Origin: an uncultured Lachnospiraceae bacterium | GTDB lineage: Bacteria; Bacillota; Clostridia; Lachnospirales; Lachnospiraceae | DNA: 22,560 nt | NCBI GenBank assembly: GCA_910577445.1 | Contig: CAJTMZ010000043.1 | Span: forward strand, 6,607 to 29,166 | Direction: 5' to 3' | In this document: in pieces, positions 7,024 to 14,702 of the stretch | How the letters are laid out: each line of letters begins with the position of its first letter | Position numbering within the stretch: position 1 is the stretch's first letter | Made by a program: the position numbers and the translations under genes | The notes under the pieces: model-generated | Databases searched by the model: none | Seen by the model: only the letters and a program-made list of their open reading frames with translations | What the model was told of the DNA's origin: nothing

Positions 7024-9675
7024 TTATAACGCTGAAATGCTCTGGCAGACTTCATCGTATTTGCTAAGCAGCGCGGCGTGATTCTGGCGGATAAATTCAA
7101 CATCCTCTGCTTTTCCGGCCAGTTCCAACTGTTTTGCCTGTTCCGAAAGCGCTTCCGCGCCGATGGTGAGGGAAGTGCTTTTCAGGGCGTGAACCTTAAT
7201 GGCATAGTCTTTCCAGTTGGCGGCTTCATACAGGGAAGCGATTTCGTCTCTTTTTTCAGGGCCCTGGGAACAGAATAGCTGCAGCATTTCCGTATAAAAA
7301 TCCGCCTCCCCGACGCAGTATTCCAGTCCGAGCTGTATGTTTATGCCGACCCGGGTAAGAGGGTCAAAGGGCGAGGCCGCGGCATCTTCATGTGTCACAG
7401 CGGCATCGTCCGCCATAACAGTTTCGTCCGCCATAGCGGTTTCGCCTGCCGGGGCGGTTTCATCTGCCGCAGATTCCGCTGCCGAAAGTATTTCGTCTGC
7501 CGTGGCGGTTTCATGCGCGGCAGCGTTTTCCGGCACCGTAACAGCTTCACTGGCCGCAGCAGTCTCATTTGCCGTAACGGTTTCTTCGGAAGAAGGCTCC
7601 GCGGCGTTGGGCGTAGTGCCGTACCGGACACAGTGTTTGGGAAGCACCCGGCGAAGCACCCGCTCAAGAACGGCGCGCTCAATGGGCTTGGGAATAAATT
7701 CCGTAAAGCCTTCGTGACGGAACATTTCCCTGGCTCCGCTGATGGTATTTGCGGTCAGGGCAATCACCGGCAAATCCCGATAAATACCGTTGTTGATTTC
7801 CCTGATTCTCTTCAGGGTTTCCACGCCGTCAAATCCCGGCATCATGTGGTCGAGGAAGATAATGTCGTAGGATATGGCGGAGCATTTTTCAATGGCTTCC
7901 TTTCCGCTTAAGCAGGTGTCAACCTGTATTCCGTAGCTGCCCAAAACGCCCTTTGCAACCACAAGGTTCATCTCCTCGTCGTCTACGGCCAGAACCCGGA
8001 CACCCACGCAGGAGAAGGGCTTGCGCCCGGCAGCCTGGGCTTCTTCAAAGCCGTTTTCGGCAGCGTGGCCGTTAAGGAGGTTTACGACGGAAAGGGCAAA
8101 GAAAGGCTTGCGGATTATAAGAAGCCTGCTGTCTTTGCTGTGCACATAATCTTTTTCGGCAAAAAGAACTACCCGGAGGGAATCGGCAAGCTCTTCATAA
8201 TAAGAAGGATTTTCTTCGTATTCGGACTGGGCGATAAATACATGGGTTAAGGTATGACTGCGCTGCAGCTTAAGCAGTCCGTCAAAATTGTGCGCCTGAT
8301 ATCCCTCGATGCCAAGTCCTTTGACCATATGCACAATCATGTTGTCATAATACCTTCTCACGTCGTCGTTGCTGTATTTTTCCGGACGGAAAAAGCAGGC
8401 GACGCAGAGCTGTTCCACATTGGAAATGGCCATGGCCGGTTCGTAACTCTCCACTCCCTGAGGAATAGAGATATGGGTGTGGAGTCCCTGTTGGACGTCG
8501 CTTTCAAAATGAATAAAACCGCCCATGGCGTAAAGCAGGCCCCGGGCAATGGGAAGCCCCAGCCCCAGTCCTCCGACCAGACGGCTGCTCCCGGAATCCG
8601 CCTGATAAAAATCATCGCACATCTGCAGAAGCTGGGAATCCGTCATACCGATTCCGGTGTCTCTGATATTGATATCCAGATTGATGCCGTAATTTTCCGG
8701 ACGAAAGCCGACGCACACGTTAATGCCGCCTTCCTCCGTAAACTTAATGGAATTTTCCAGAAGGATTTTGAGAACGTGGGAAATTTTTTCCGCGTCCCCG
8801 ATGAGAACGGCCGGTATTTTCGGGTCAATATCGAAAACCATCTCGAGCTGGTGGCGGCTGTTCTGAACGGCGGTCATTGTGATGATGTCGTTTAACACCG
8901 ACGTAATCATGTAGGGTTCCTTTGCCGGAATGAGCGTGCCTTCCACGATTTCCGTATAGTCGAGCATGTTGTTTATCTGATTGGAAAGCCGCTTGCCGGC
9001 CAGTTGTATGGACAGCATATCCTCCCGGATTTCGGGGGAAATATCCTTTTCCAGTATGACCTCGCTGATGCCGAGAACCATGTTAATCGGAGTCCGCAGT
9101 TCATGGGATACATTGGACAAAAACTCGGCGTTCTGCTGTCCGGAAGTCTCCAGTTGGGCGAGGGCGTGCTCGTGTCTCTTCCGGGACTCCCGGCGTCTGT
9201 TGATGCGATACATTGCAATCGCCATTGAGCCAAGCACAACCATGGCGCCCAGACCAAGGCGCACCATATTTTTAACGCCCATATAAGGATTAATGGAGTG
9301 TAAAATAAAGAAATGATACAATAGTTCCAGCGCGTATAAAGCGGTCGTCATATAAAGGAGACGCTTTTTATCAAACATGGAAAAAATGAGAAGTATCATA
9401 CAGGCTATGGCGGCTATGTCATAAAGGACAAATCTATGTACGCTGAAGAAAAAGAACCCGACCATCAAAAGGCCAGCGCATAAATTTTCATAAAAGGTTT
9501 CCTGTCCGAATCTTCCGATGTGGAGAATCCACACGAGGGAATTGCCAATGATAATAATGGGAACCATCCATGGTTCCCATGACATAGCTATTGTAACAAG
9601 AATCAGCATAGTGCCGAATAAGGTGACAATACCGGCCAGAAGAAGATGTAAGCTTGTTAGTCCCTTTGTTTTCAT
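7024..9675 (-). CDS. Hybrid histidine kinase with degenerate receiver, true receiver, Ala/Thr/Glu linker and HPt domain
   Basis: An 883-residue membrane phosphorelay kinase. About six hydrophobic segments lie in residues 10-155. HisKA has H191 in SNVSHELRTPIN; the HATPase domain has ENSIKFT (307-313), DTGIGM (339-344) and GGLGLGL (368-374). Residues about 415-536 look like a receiver without the acceptor Asp (IAQSEYEENP where D..MP is expected, but ending IIRKPF). A true receiver follows (558-680) with D565/D566, D609 in FLDHMMPGFDG, T641 and K663. Residues 690-768 are an Ala/Thr/Glu-rich low-complexity linker, then an HPt domain to the end with H829 in KVHALKSTS. The likely phosphate path is H191-D609-H829-partner receiver. 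The start ATG overlaps the stop of the upstream receiver gene by four bases, indicating coupled synthesis. The sensed signal is unknown. Confidence 0.92.
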   Translation of the reverse strand: MKTKGLTSLHLLLAGIVTLFGTMLILVTIAMSWEPWMVPIIIIGNSLVWILHIGRFGQETFYENLCAGLLMVGFFFFSVHRFVLYDIAAIACMILLIFSMFDKKRLLYMTTALYALELLYHFFILHSINPYMGVKNMVRLGLGAMVVLGSMAIAMYRINRRRESRKRHEHALAQLETSGQQNAEFLSNVSHELRTPINMVLGISEVILEKDISPEIREDMLSIQLAGKRLSNQINNMLDYTEIVEGTLIPAKEPYMITSVLNDIITMTAVQNSRHQLEMVFDIDPKIPAVLIGDAEKISHVLKILLENSIKFTEEGGINVCVGFRPENYGINLDINIRDTGIGMTDSQLLQMCDDFYQADSGSSRLVGGLGLGLPIARGLLYAMGGFIHFESDVQQGLHTHISIPQGVESYEPAMAISNVEQLCVACFFRPEKYSNDDVRRYYDNMIVHMVKGLGIEGYQAHNFDGLLKLQRSHTLTHVFIAQSEYEENPSYYEELADSLRVVLFAEKDYVHSKDSRLLIIRKPFFALSVVNLLNGHAAENGFEEAQAAGRKPFSCVGVRVLAVDDEEMNLVVAKGVLGSYGIQVDTCLSGKEAIEKCSAISYDIIFLDHMMPGFDGVETLKRIREINNGIYRDLPVIALTANTISGAREMFRHEGFTEFIPKPIERAVLERVLRRVLPKHCVRYGTTPNAAEPSSEETVTANETAAASEAVTVPENAAAHETATADEILSAAESAADETAPAGETAMADETVMADDAAVTHEDAAASPFDPLTRVGINIQLGLEYCVGEADFYTEMLQLFCSQGPEKRDEIASLYEAANWKDYAIKVHALKSTSLTIGAEALSEQAKQLELAGKAEDVEFIRQNHAALLSKYDEVCQSISAL
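7371..7608 (-). repeat. Degenerate Ala/Thr/Glu-rich coding repeat, linker between receiver and HPt
   Basis: This part of the kinase gene encodes about 79 residues made of loosely repeated units such as ANETA, AHETATADE, AADETA, AGETAMADE and MADDAAV. On the + strand the DNA shows recurring GCCGNNNCGGTTTC-like words, so the tract probably grew by slippage or unequal crossing-over and may vary in length between strains. Its likely role is a flexible tether for the HPt domain. Confidence 0.7.
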
Positions 9676-10034
9676 TTTTCACCGAGCCCCAATGCAATCC
9701 TGCGCAGAAGTTCCTGAGGGAGGAAAGGTTTTTTCAGGTAGTTAATCGCCCCCAGCCTGATTGCGCTGAGCACGTCTTCCTCATGTCCGGATGCCGTCAG
9801 GAAAATAACAGGAATATCCACAGAATAATTCTTCATGCGCTTATACGTTTCAAGACCGTCCATATCCGGCATGGCAATATCAAGAAGAATCAAATCAAAA
9901 TCCTGATGGATAACCTTGGCAATCGCCTGTTCTCCCGATTCCGCAAGAACCACATCGTACTGCTTCTCCAGAATCATCTGTGTTCTCCTCAAATTCAGAG
10001 AATCATCATCCACTACTAAAATACGTTTCTGCAT
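9672..10034 (-). CDS. Stand-alone receiver-domain response regulator (CheY-like)
   Basis: A 120-residue protein consisting of a single receiver domain with no output domain. The acidic pocket is DDD near residues 9-11, the phospho-acceptor is in LILLDIAMPDMDG (D52), the switch Thr is in IFLTASG and the conserved Lys is in YLKKPF. It can accept phosphate from an HPt or kinase and act by protein binding, or serve as a phosphate sink or shuttle. It is the first gene of the operon with the two hybrid kinases and overlaps the next by four bases. The start has AAGGAGG seven bases upstream. The HPt of the neighbouring kinase is the obvious partner, but this is inferred from gene order. Confidence 0.92.
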   Translation of the reverse strand: MQKRILVVDDDSLNLRRTQMILEKQYDVVLAESGEQAIAKVIHQDFDLILLDIAMPDMDGLETYKRMKNYSVDIPVIFLTASGHEEDVLSAIRLGAINYLKKPFLPQELLRRIALGLGEK

Positions 10035-10087
10035 AACGGGTGCCTCCTTATAATTATTCCAACGATTCTAAAATTCCCACACTGAAC

Positions 10088-10116
10088 ATTTTAAAATACG
10101 AACGCAATAAAATCAA
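10088..10116 (-). promoter_or_regulatory. Predicted sigma-A promoter of the signalling operon
   Basis: On the - strand, TTGATT (10116-10111) and TAAAAT (10093-10088) are separated by exactly 17 bases. Transcription would begin near 10081, giving a leader of about 45 bases before the receiver gene. Confidence 0.65.
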
Positions 10117-10131
10117 GTCCATTGATGCTAT

Positions 10132-10149
10132 GAAATATTTGAATATTTC
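10132..10149. promoter_or_regulatory. Perfect palindrome overlapping the LCP-gene -35 box, candidate operator
   Basis: GAAATATT and AATATTTC form perfect 8-base inverted arms around a TG spacer. The right half covers the -35 hexamer (10139-10144) of the predicted LCP promoter, a usual place for a repressor site. It lies about 16 bases upstream of the -35 box of the divergent signalling operon, so one bound protein could affect both. AT-richness makes chance possible. Confidence 0.45.
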
Positions 10150-10167
10150 GGTATTAAATGGTAGAAT
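10139..10167 (+). promoter_or_regulatory. Predicted sigma-A promoter of the LCP gene
   Basis: TTGAAT at 10139-10144 and TAGAAT at 10162-10167 are 17 bases apart. Transcription would start near 10174, which rules out the ATG at 10158 as the translation start and supports the downstream ATG at 10227. Confidence 0.65.
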
Positions 10168-10226
10168 ATATTGCGCAAACAGACATAAAAACCATGTCTG
10201 GCGGCGGGATTCGGGAGTGGAAGAAA

Positions 10227-11183
10227 ATGCGGAAAGAAAAAAGTAAAAGAAAAAAATCCGGTTTCAGGCGGCTGATTTTATTTTTGCTGGTACTTTTGAC
10301 GGTGCTTTTGGGCGGCTGGTATTATCTGGCCGGCCGGCTTTACGGGGAAATCAATTACCAGGAGGCGGCCGGTTTTCGGGATAAGCCGTGGAAAGGCGGG
10401 GGAGCAGTCAATATCCTTTTAATAGGAAATGATTCCAGAGGAAACGATGAGAACGGCAGGTCTGACGCCATGATTCTTTTGTCCGTCAACGAAAAGGCCA
10501 AAACCGTTTATATGACCTCCATTCTGCGGGATATTTATGTGGAAATACCGGGACACGACGGGAACCGGCTGAACGCGGCTTACTCCTTCGGAGGGCCGGA
10601 GCTTTTGATGGAAACCATCGGGCGGAACTTTGACGTTGAGGTCAACCGGTATGTGATGGTGAACTTCGAGGCGTTCGCTAATCTGGTGGACGCCGTGGGC
10701 GGCGTGGATTTGGAAGTGTCGGGGGAGGAGATTGAATATATCAACGCCTATCTGGTGGAATACAATATGCTGACCGAAAGGCCGGAGGGAACGGATTATA
10801 TGGACACCGCCGCAAGCGGACTCGTGCACTTAAACGGCCCCCAGGCTCTTGCGTACAGCAGGAACAGGTATATGGGAACGGACTTTGGAAGGACACAGCG
10901 GCAGAGAAAGGTTTTGTCCGGAGTCGTAAAAAATCTGCCTTCGGCGCTTTTATCCGGTCCCGGAGAGGTACTTAAAGGGATTTTGCCGAATCTGACGACG
11001 AACCTGACGAAAAGGGAATGCATGGAGCTCAGCCTCCTTTCGGGAAAGCTTCTTAGCTATGAATGGGAGCAGGGAAGCGTTCCTCTGGAGGGAAGCTATC
11101 AGAACGCAACCATCCGGGAAATGGAGGTTTTGCAGATAGACTTTGAGAAAAATAAGGAATATCTGCACGAACGGGCTTATTAA
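10227..11183 (+). CDS. LytR-CpsA-Psr (LCP) family cell-wall polymer ligase
   Basis: A 318-residue type II membrane protein: basic N-terminus, one transmembrane segment (about 14-34), then an extracellular LCP domain (about 60-235). LCP enzymes transfer glycopolymers such as teichoic acid or capsule from the undecaprenyl carrier to peptidoglycan. Visible family motifs are LLIGNDSR (64-71), GRSDAMILLSV, TSILRDIYVEIPG (R101), KLNAAY-like RLNAAYSFGG, VDAVGGVDLEV, LAYSRNR and GRTQRQRKVL. The reading frame extends upstream to ATG 10158, but that lies at the predicted -10 box and has no ribosome site. ATG 10227 has GGGAG nine bases upstream and gives a normal N-terminus. The gene is divergent from the signalling operon, with its own promoter and a palindrome over the -35 box. 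Confidence 0.9.
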   Translation: MRKEKSKRKKSGFRRLILFLLVLLTVLLGGWYYLAGRLYGEINYQEAAGFRDKPWKGGGAVNILLIGNDSRGNDENGRSDAMILLSVNEKAKTVYMTSILRDIYVEIPGHDGNRLNAAYSFGGPELLMETIGRNFDVEVNRYVMVNFEAFANLVDAVGGVDLEVSGEEIEYINAYLVEYNMLTERPEGTDYMDTAASGLVHLNGPQALAYSRNRYMGTDFGRTQRQRKVLSGVVKNLPSALLSGPGEVLKGILPNLTTNLTKRECMELSLLSGKLLSYEWEQGSVPLEGSYQNATIREMEVLQIDFEKNKEYLHERAY

Positions 11184-11186
11184 AGG

Positions 11187-11215
11187 TAGTCAAAAGACAG
11201 AAAGTGTGATAAAAT
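11187..11215 (+). promoter_or_regulatory. Possible extended -10 promoter before the Sua5 gene
   Basis: TAGTCA (11187-11192) and TAAAAT (11210-11215) are 17 bases apart, with TGA directly before the -10 as an extended element. It could start transcription of the Sua5-RpiB-hydrolase genes. The -35 match is only four of six. Confidence 0.4.
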
Positions 11216-11257
11216 TAAATCTCTGTGCAGACAAAATATCGGAGACATTGATAAAAA

Positions 11258-12322
11258 ATGGATACGCGGATTGTAAAAATAGAGGAAGATAATATAGACC
11301 AAACGGTTCTTATAAGGGCCGGGGAAATAATAAAAAGCGGCGGTCTTGTGGCCTTTCCCACCGAAACGGTGTACGGGCTTGGAGGGGACGCTTTAAACGG
11401 AACGTCCTCCCGGAAAATCTACGCGGCAAAAGGAAGGCCTTCCGACAATCCGCTGATTGTCCACATTGCCAAAATGGAGGATTTGCCGAGAATCGCAAGA
11501 GACATTCCGAAGCAGGCCCTCGCCCTTGCCGGGAAGTACTGGCCGGGTCCCCTTACCATGATATTTAACAAGACGGAATGCGTGCCTCCTGAAACGACGG
11601 GCGGGCTTTCCACCGTGGCGGTACGGATGCCGTCCAATAAAATCGCCCGGGCGCTCATAGAAGCCTCGGGAGGCTACATCGCCGCGCCCAGCGCGAACCG
11701 TTCGGGGCGGCCCAGTCCCACGCTGGCAAAATATGTGGCGGAGGATTTGGACGGAAGAGTGGATATGATTATCGACGGAGGGGCGGCGGAAATCGGCCTG
11801 GAATCCACTATTGTGGATTTCACGGAGGAAAATCCCGTGATTTTAAGGCCCGGGTATATCACGGAAGAAATGATAAGACAGGCGATGGGCTGTCCGGCCG
11901 GCCGGAAAACGGTTTCCGGGGCGGGGGACGACGGAGAAGAAACGGGGGCGCCTAAAGCGCCCGGCATGAAGTACCGTCATTATGCGCCAAGAGGAAGTCT
12001 TACCATTGTGGAAGGGAAAAAGACGCGTCTTGTGTCCGATTTTATCTGCAGAGAGCTGCAGGGAGCAAAGGCGGAAGGAAAAAAAACAGGCGTGATTGCC
12101 ACTGACGAGACGGCGGAGGTTTACCCGGCGGACAGCGTCAAAAGCGTCGGAAAACGGGCGGACGAGGCGGAAATCGCAAAATCCCTGTTCCGGATATTAA
12201 GGGAATTTGACGATGAGGAAATCCAGGTGATTTACGCGGAAAGCTTTGACGTCCAGGGCGTGGGGCAGGCGATTATGAACCGTCTTTTAAAGGCGGCGGG
12301 AAATCATGTGGTCCATGTTTAA
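11258..12322 (+). CDS. L-threonylcarbamoyladenylate synthase (Sua5/YwlC type)
   Basis: This cytoplasmic enzyme makes threonylcarbamoyl-AMP from threonine, bicarbonate and ATP, the first step of the t6A37 modification of ANN-decoding tRNAs. The YrdC/TsaC domain fills about residues 12-205, with FPTETVYGLG, the nucleotide-binding KGRPSDNPL, VAVRMPSN, APSANRSGRPSPT and GLESTIVDF. The presence of a C-terminal Sua5 domain (about 235-354, after the linker PGMKYRHYAP) makes it the long Sua5 form (354 residues) rather than short TsaC. The ribosome site is weak (GGAG about 14 bases upstream), but the start fits family alignments. It is followed at 83 bases by rpiB on the same strand. Confidence 0.95.
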   Translation: MDTRIVKIEEDNIDQTVLIRAGEIIKSGGLVAFPTETVYGLGGDALNGTSSRKIYAAKGRPSDNPLIVHIAKMEDLPRIARDIPKQALALAGKYWPGPLTMIFNKTECVPPETTGGLSTVAVRMPSNKIARALIEASGGYIAAPSANRSGRPSPTLAKYVAEDLDGRVDMIIDGGAAEIGLESTIVDFTEENPVILRPGYITEEMIRQAMGCPAGRKTVSGAGDDGEETGAPKAPGMKYRHYAPRGSLTIVEGKKTRLVSDFICRELQGAKAEGKKTGVIATDETAEVYPADSVKSVGKRADEAEIAKSLFRILREFDDEEIQVIYAESFDVQGVGQAIMNRLLKAAGNHVVHV

Positions 12323-12405
12323 AGACAAAGGGCGGACAAACCGGGTGGAATGAAAAGCAGCTTACAGTGCATAGAATGAAAATGCAGTGCGGAAACGAGG
12401 TAAAA

Positions 12406-12834
12406 ATGATAGCTTTGGGAAGCGACCATGGCGGATATGAATTGAAAACGCATGTGATGGAGCATTTAAAGGAGAGAGGGATTGCCTACAAGGATTACGG
12501 GTGCTTCGGCACGGATTCCTGCGACTATCCCGATTTCGGGAAGGCGGCGGCAAGAGCGGTCGCGGAGGGCGAGTGCGACAGGGGAATTGTGGTGTGCACC
12601 ACCGGCATAGGGATATCCATTGCCGCAAATAAAGTGAAAGGCGTGCGCTGCGCGTTCTGTACGGATTCCTATCTTGCGAAGATGACAAGGCTGCACAACG
12701 ACGCGAACATGTTAGCCCTTGGGGGCGGCCATACGGGAAAGAATCTGGCGCTTGAAATTGTGGATACGTTTCTTGACACGGAGTTTTCAAATGAGGAAAA
12801 GCATGTGCGCAGAATCGGCAAGGTGGATATATAA
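12406..12834 (+). CDS. rpiB: Ribose-5-phosphate isomerase B
   Basis: A 142-residue cytoplasmic enzyme of the RpiB/LacAB fold interconverting ribose 5-phosphate and ribulose 5-phosphate in the non-oxidative pentose phosphate pathway. Visible motifs are the N-terminal ALGSDHGGYELK, DYPDFG, the active-site Cys C64 in VVCTTGIGISIAANK, and RLHNDANMLALGGG with H97. The frame is open from an ATG at 12367, but only the ATG at 12406 has a ribosome site (GAGG, five bases upstream) and begins exactly where family members begin. RpiB-fold isomerases of other sugar phosphates (allose, galactose) look alike, so the substrate is probable, not certain. Confidence 0.92.
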   Translation: MIALGSDHGGYELKTHVMEHLKERGIAYKDYGCFGTDSCDYPDFGKAAARAVAEGECDRGIVVCTTGIGISIAANKVKGVRCAFCTDSYLAKMTRLHNDANMLALGGGHTGKNLALEIVDTFLDTEFSNEEKHVRRIGKVDI

Positions 12835-12882
12835 TACAATCAGGCGTTACACACAATATACGGAAAGGCAGGACAAAGGCGG

Positions 12883-14055
12883 ATGAGAGCGGCGGAAAAG
12901 ATAAAAATTGCCCTGGGGTTTGCGGCAGTTCTTTTGTTATGCGCCCGACCAATGAACGCGTATGCCGATAACGATAAGATAGCGGCGCTGGAAGAGCAGA
13001 TAAACAAGAAGAAAGAAGAACAGGAACAGACCAGAAACGAAATCGACGAGCGCAAAGACGAATTGGAGGAGCTTGGCGAGACGACGGAAGGTCTTAAGGG
13101 GCAGCTTAACAGCTTAAACGCAAGTCTCACAGAGGTCAGCAATAATCTGGCCATGCTGGAGAACGAGATTGAGATTAAAAATCTGGAAATAGACAAGGCG
13201 CTGGAAGAATTAAACGAAGCCCAGCAGACAGAGGCTCAGCAGTACGAATCCATGAAAAAGCGCGTGAAGTTTATGTATGAGAAGCGGGATTTTATGATAT
13301 TTGAAATGCTTTTCGGCGCCGAAAGTCTGGCTGATTTTTTAAACCACGCGGAGTATATTGAAAAGCTTTCGGCCTATGACAGGAAAAAACTGGATGAATT
13401 TGAGGCCGCGAGGCAGGAGGTAGAGCTTGCGAAAGCGAAACTGGAGGAAGAGCGGGAGGCTTTGGAGGAGCTGCGGGTATCCGTGGAGGAAGAGCAGGAA
13501 CGTTATTCCGGGCTGGTAAACCAGACCTCCGGTAAAATCAGTACTTATCAGCAGGAAATGTCCCAGACAGAGGCGGAAATGCTGGAATACGAAAGGAAGC
13601 TGCAGGAGCAGAAGAACGATATCGCGAAACTGCAGGAAGAACTGGCCGAGGAAAGACGGCTTTCCCAGCTCGCGGCGCAGTCCGCATGGCGGGATATCTC
13701 GGAGATTACCTTTGCGGAGGGAGACAGATATCTGCTTGCCAACCTGATTTACTGCGAAGCCGGCAACCAGCCCTATGAGGGGCAGGTCGCGGTAGGAGCT
13801 GTGGTGATGAACCGGGTGATGAGTTCGGTATTCCCCGATACGGTTGTGGGGGTGATTTATCAGAACAGGCAGTTTTCGCCGGTAGCCAGCGGGCGTCTTG
13901 CTCTTGCCCTTTCGGAAAACCACGCGACCAACGCCTGTTACCAGGCCGCCGACGCGGCCATGTCGGGAACCACCACCGTGGGGAACTGCCTCTTTTTCAG
14001 AACCCCCATCGAGGGCCTTACGGGAACCCAGATAGGAGGCCATATTTTCTATTAA
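12883..14055 (+). CDS. Secreted coiled-coil SleB/CwlJ-type (Hydrolase_2) cell wall hydrolase
   Basis: A 390-residue secreted protein. The signal peptide ends near AYA (residues 26-28). Residues about 30-265 are a long, charged coiled coil with heptads of the PcsB/FtsX-partner type (EEQINKKKEEQEQ, LEELNEAQQTEAQQ and similar), holding a break near residues 130-150. The last ~115 residues are a Hydrolase_2 domain, with catalytic Glu E292 in NLIYCEAGNQPYEGQ and AVGAVVMNRV, the fold used by the spore-cortex lytic enzymes SleB and CwlJ. The usual SleB peptidoglycan-binding repeat is replaced by the coiled coil, which suggests regulation by a membrane partner and possibly a vegetative role. AAAGG-GG before the ATG serves as ribosome site. 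The stop overlaps the convergent DUF402 gene by four bases. Confidence 0.88.
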   Translation: MRAAEKIKIALGFAAVLLLCARPMNAYADNDKIAALEEQINKKKEEQEQTRNEIDERKDELEELGETTEGLKGQLNSLNASLTEVSNNLAMLENEIEIKNLEIDKALEELNEAQQTEAQQYESMKKRVKFMYEKRDFMIFEMLFGAESLADFLNHAEYIEKLSAYDRKKLDEFEAARQEVELAKAKLEEEREALEELRVSVEEEQERYSGLVNQTSGKISTYQQEMSQTEAEMLEYERKLQEQKNDIAKLQEELAEERRLSQLAAQSAWRDISEITFAEGDRYLLANLIYCEAGNQPYEGQVAVGAVVMNRVMSSVFPDTVVGVIYQNRQFSPVASGRLALALSENHATNACYQAADAAMSGTTTVGNCLFFRTPIEGLTGTQIGGHIFY

Positions 14056-14525
14056 ATACCGGAAAGGAAAGCCTGCAGTTTTCCGAAACCGCCGGAGTAA
14101 ATAATCTGCAGAAGGCGGTCTAAATGCAGGAGGCTGAGCTTTAGGGTGTCAAGGGAGATGGAACGCTCGTCCAGAGCCGTTACCAGCTCATCTAAGTCAA
14201 CCACTTTTACAAAACCGTCGGGATAAATAATGACGTCGGCCAGAAGGTCGGTTACAATCAGGGAATTATCGGACGGATGGTAGTCGAAGTCAACAATATC
14301 ACAGTACCAGTATAAAAGAGACCCGTCCATGCGGCAGAATTTACTCACTTTAAAGCCTTCCTTCAGGAAATAGCATGAGCCGCCGTGGTGCAGGTCTTTT
14401 TTGGGGTGGAGCGCGTGCCAGGAAGTTACGATGCGCTCCTCGTCGCATGAAAGGATAACGTCATCCTTAAGGAGAATACATTCGTCGGGGATAATGCGTC
14501 TGCGGTATAATGTGGGAGTGGTCAT
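14052..14525 (-). CDS. DUF402 family protein
   Basis: A 157-residue cytoplasmic protein with a DUF402 domain over about residues 55-130, shown by LLYWYCDIVDFDYHP, LIVTDLLADVIIYPDG and VKVVDLDEL. The clustered aspartates form the metal site of the family. Related proteins include FomD (a nucleotidyl-phosphonate hydrolase) and FAU-1-like RNA-binding proteins, so a nucleotide-linked phosphoester is a plausible substrate, but no specific function is assigned. Start ATG has GGAGG eight bases upstream, and a sigma-A-like promoter lies just before it. The 3' end overlaps the convergent hydrolase gene by four bases with no terminator between them, so antisense read-through may occur. Confidence 0.82.
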   Translation of the reverse strand: MTTPTLYRRRIIPDECILLKDDVILSCDEERIVTSWHALHPKKDLHHGGSCYFLKEGFKVSKFCRMDGSLLYWYCDIVDFDYHPSDNSLIVTDLLADVIIYPDGFVKVVDLDELVTALDERSISLDTLKLSLLHLDRLLQIIYSGGFGKLQAFLSGI

Positions 14526-14569
14526 AAGAATCCTCCGTTTGCCGTTGGTGTATGGGTTTCTTTATACAA

Positions 14570-14598
14570 ATTTTACTATTAAATGAAAAAAAAGTCAA
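14570..14598 (-). promoter_or_regulatory. Predicted sigma-A promoter of the DUF402 gene
   Basis: On the - strand TTGACT (14598-14593) and TAAAAT (14575-14570) are separated by a 17-base T-rich spacer. The start would be near 14563, about 38 bases before the DUF402 ATG. Confidence 0.75.
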
Positions 14599-14673
14599 CG
14601 AATCCGTAAATTGTGCACATAGGGAAAAGTTATAAATTTTGTGTATATTTTTCTGAACATTTTTTTTATATTC

Positions 14674-14702
14674 TGGACAGAAAAGAAGAAAATGCTTATA
14701 AT
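14674..14702 (+). promoter_or_regulatory. Predicted sigma-A promoter of the ATP synthase operon
   Basis: TGGACA (14674-14679), a 17-base spacer and a perfect TATAAT (14697-14702). Start near 14709 leaves a leader of about 45 bases before the GTG of atpZ. It is the strongest promoter in the window and no other is obvious inside the operon. Confidence 0.8.

Noticed and set aside
7337..7911. Two overlapping + strand frames of 126 and 173 codons rich in Ser/Ala/Val or Arg/Gly
   Set aside because: They are opened by the repetitive Ala/Thr/Glu coding tract on the - strand and have no domain or ribosome-site support.
8254..8895. Open frame of 213 codons on the + strand
   Set aside because: It is antisense to the conserved HisKA/HATPase coding region of the HPt kinase and has no recognisable domain; it is a shadow of the real frame.
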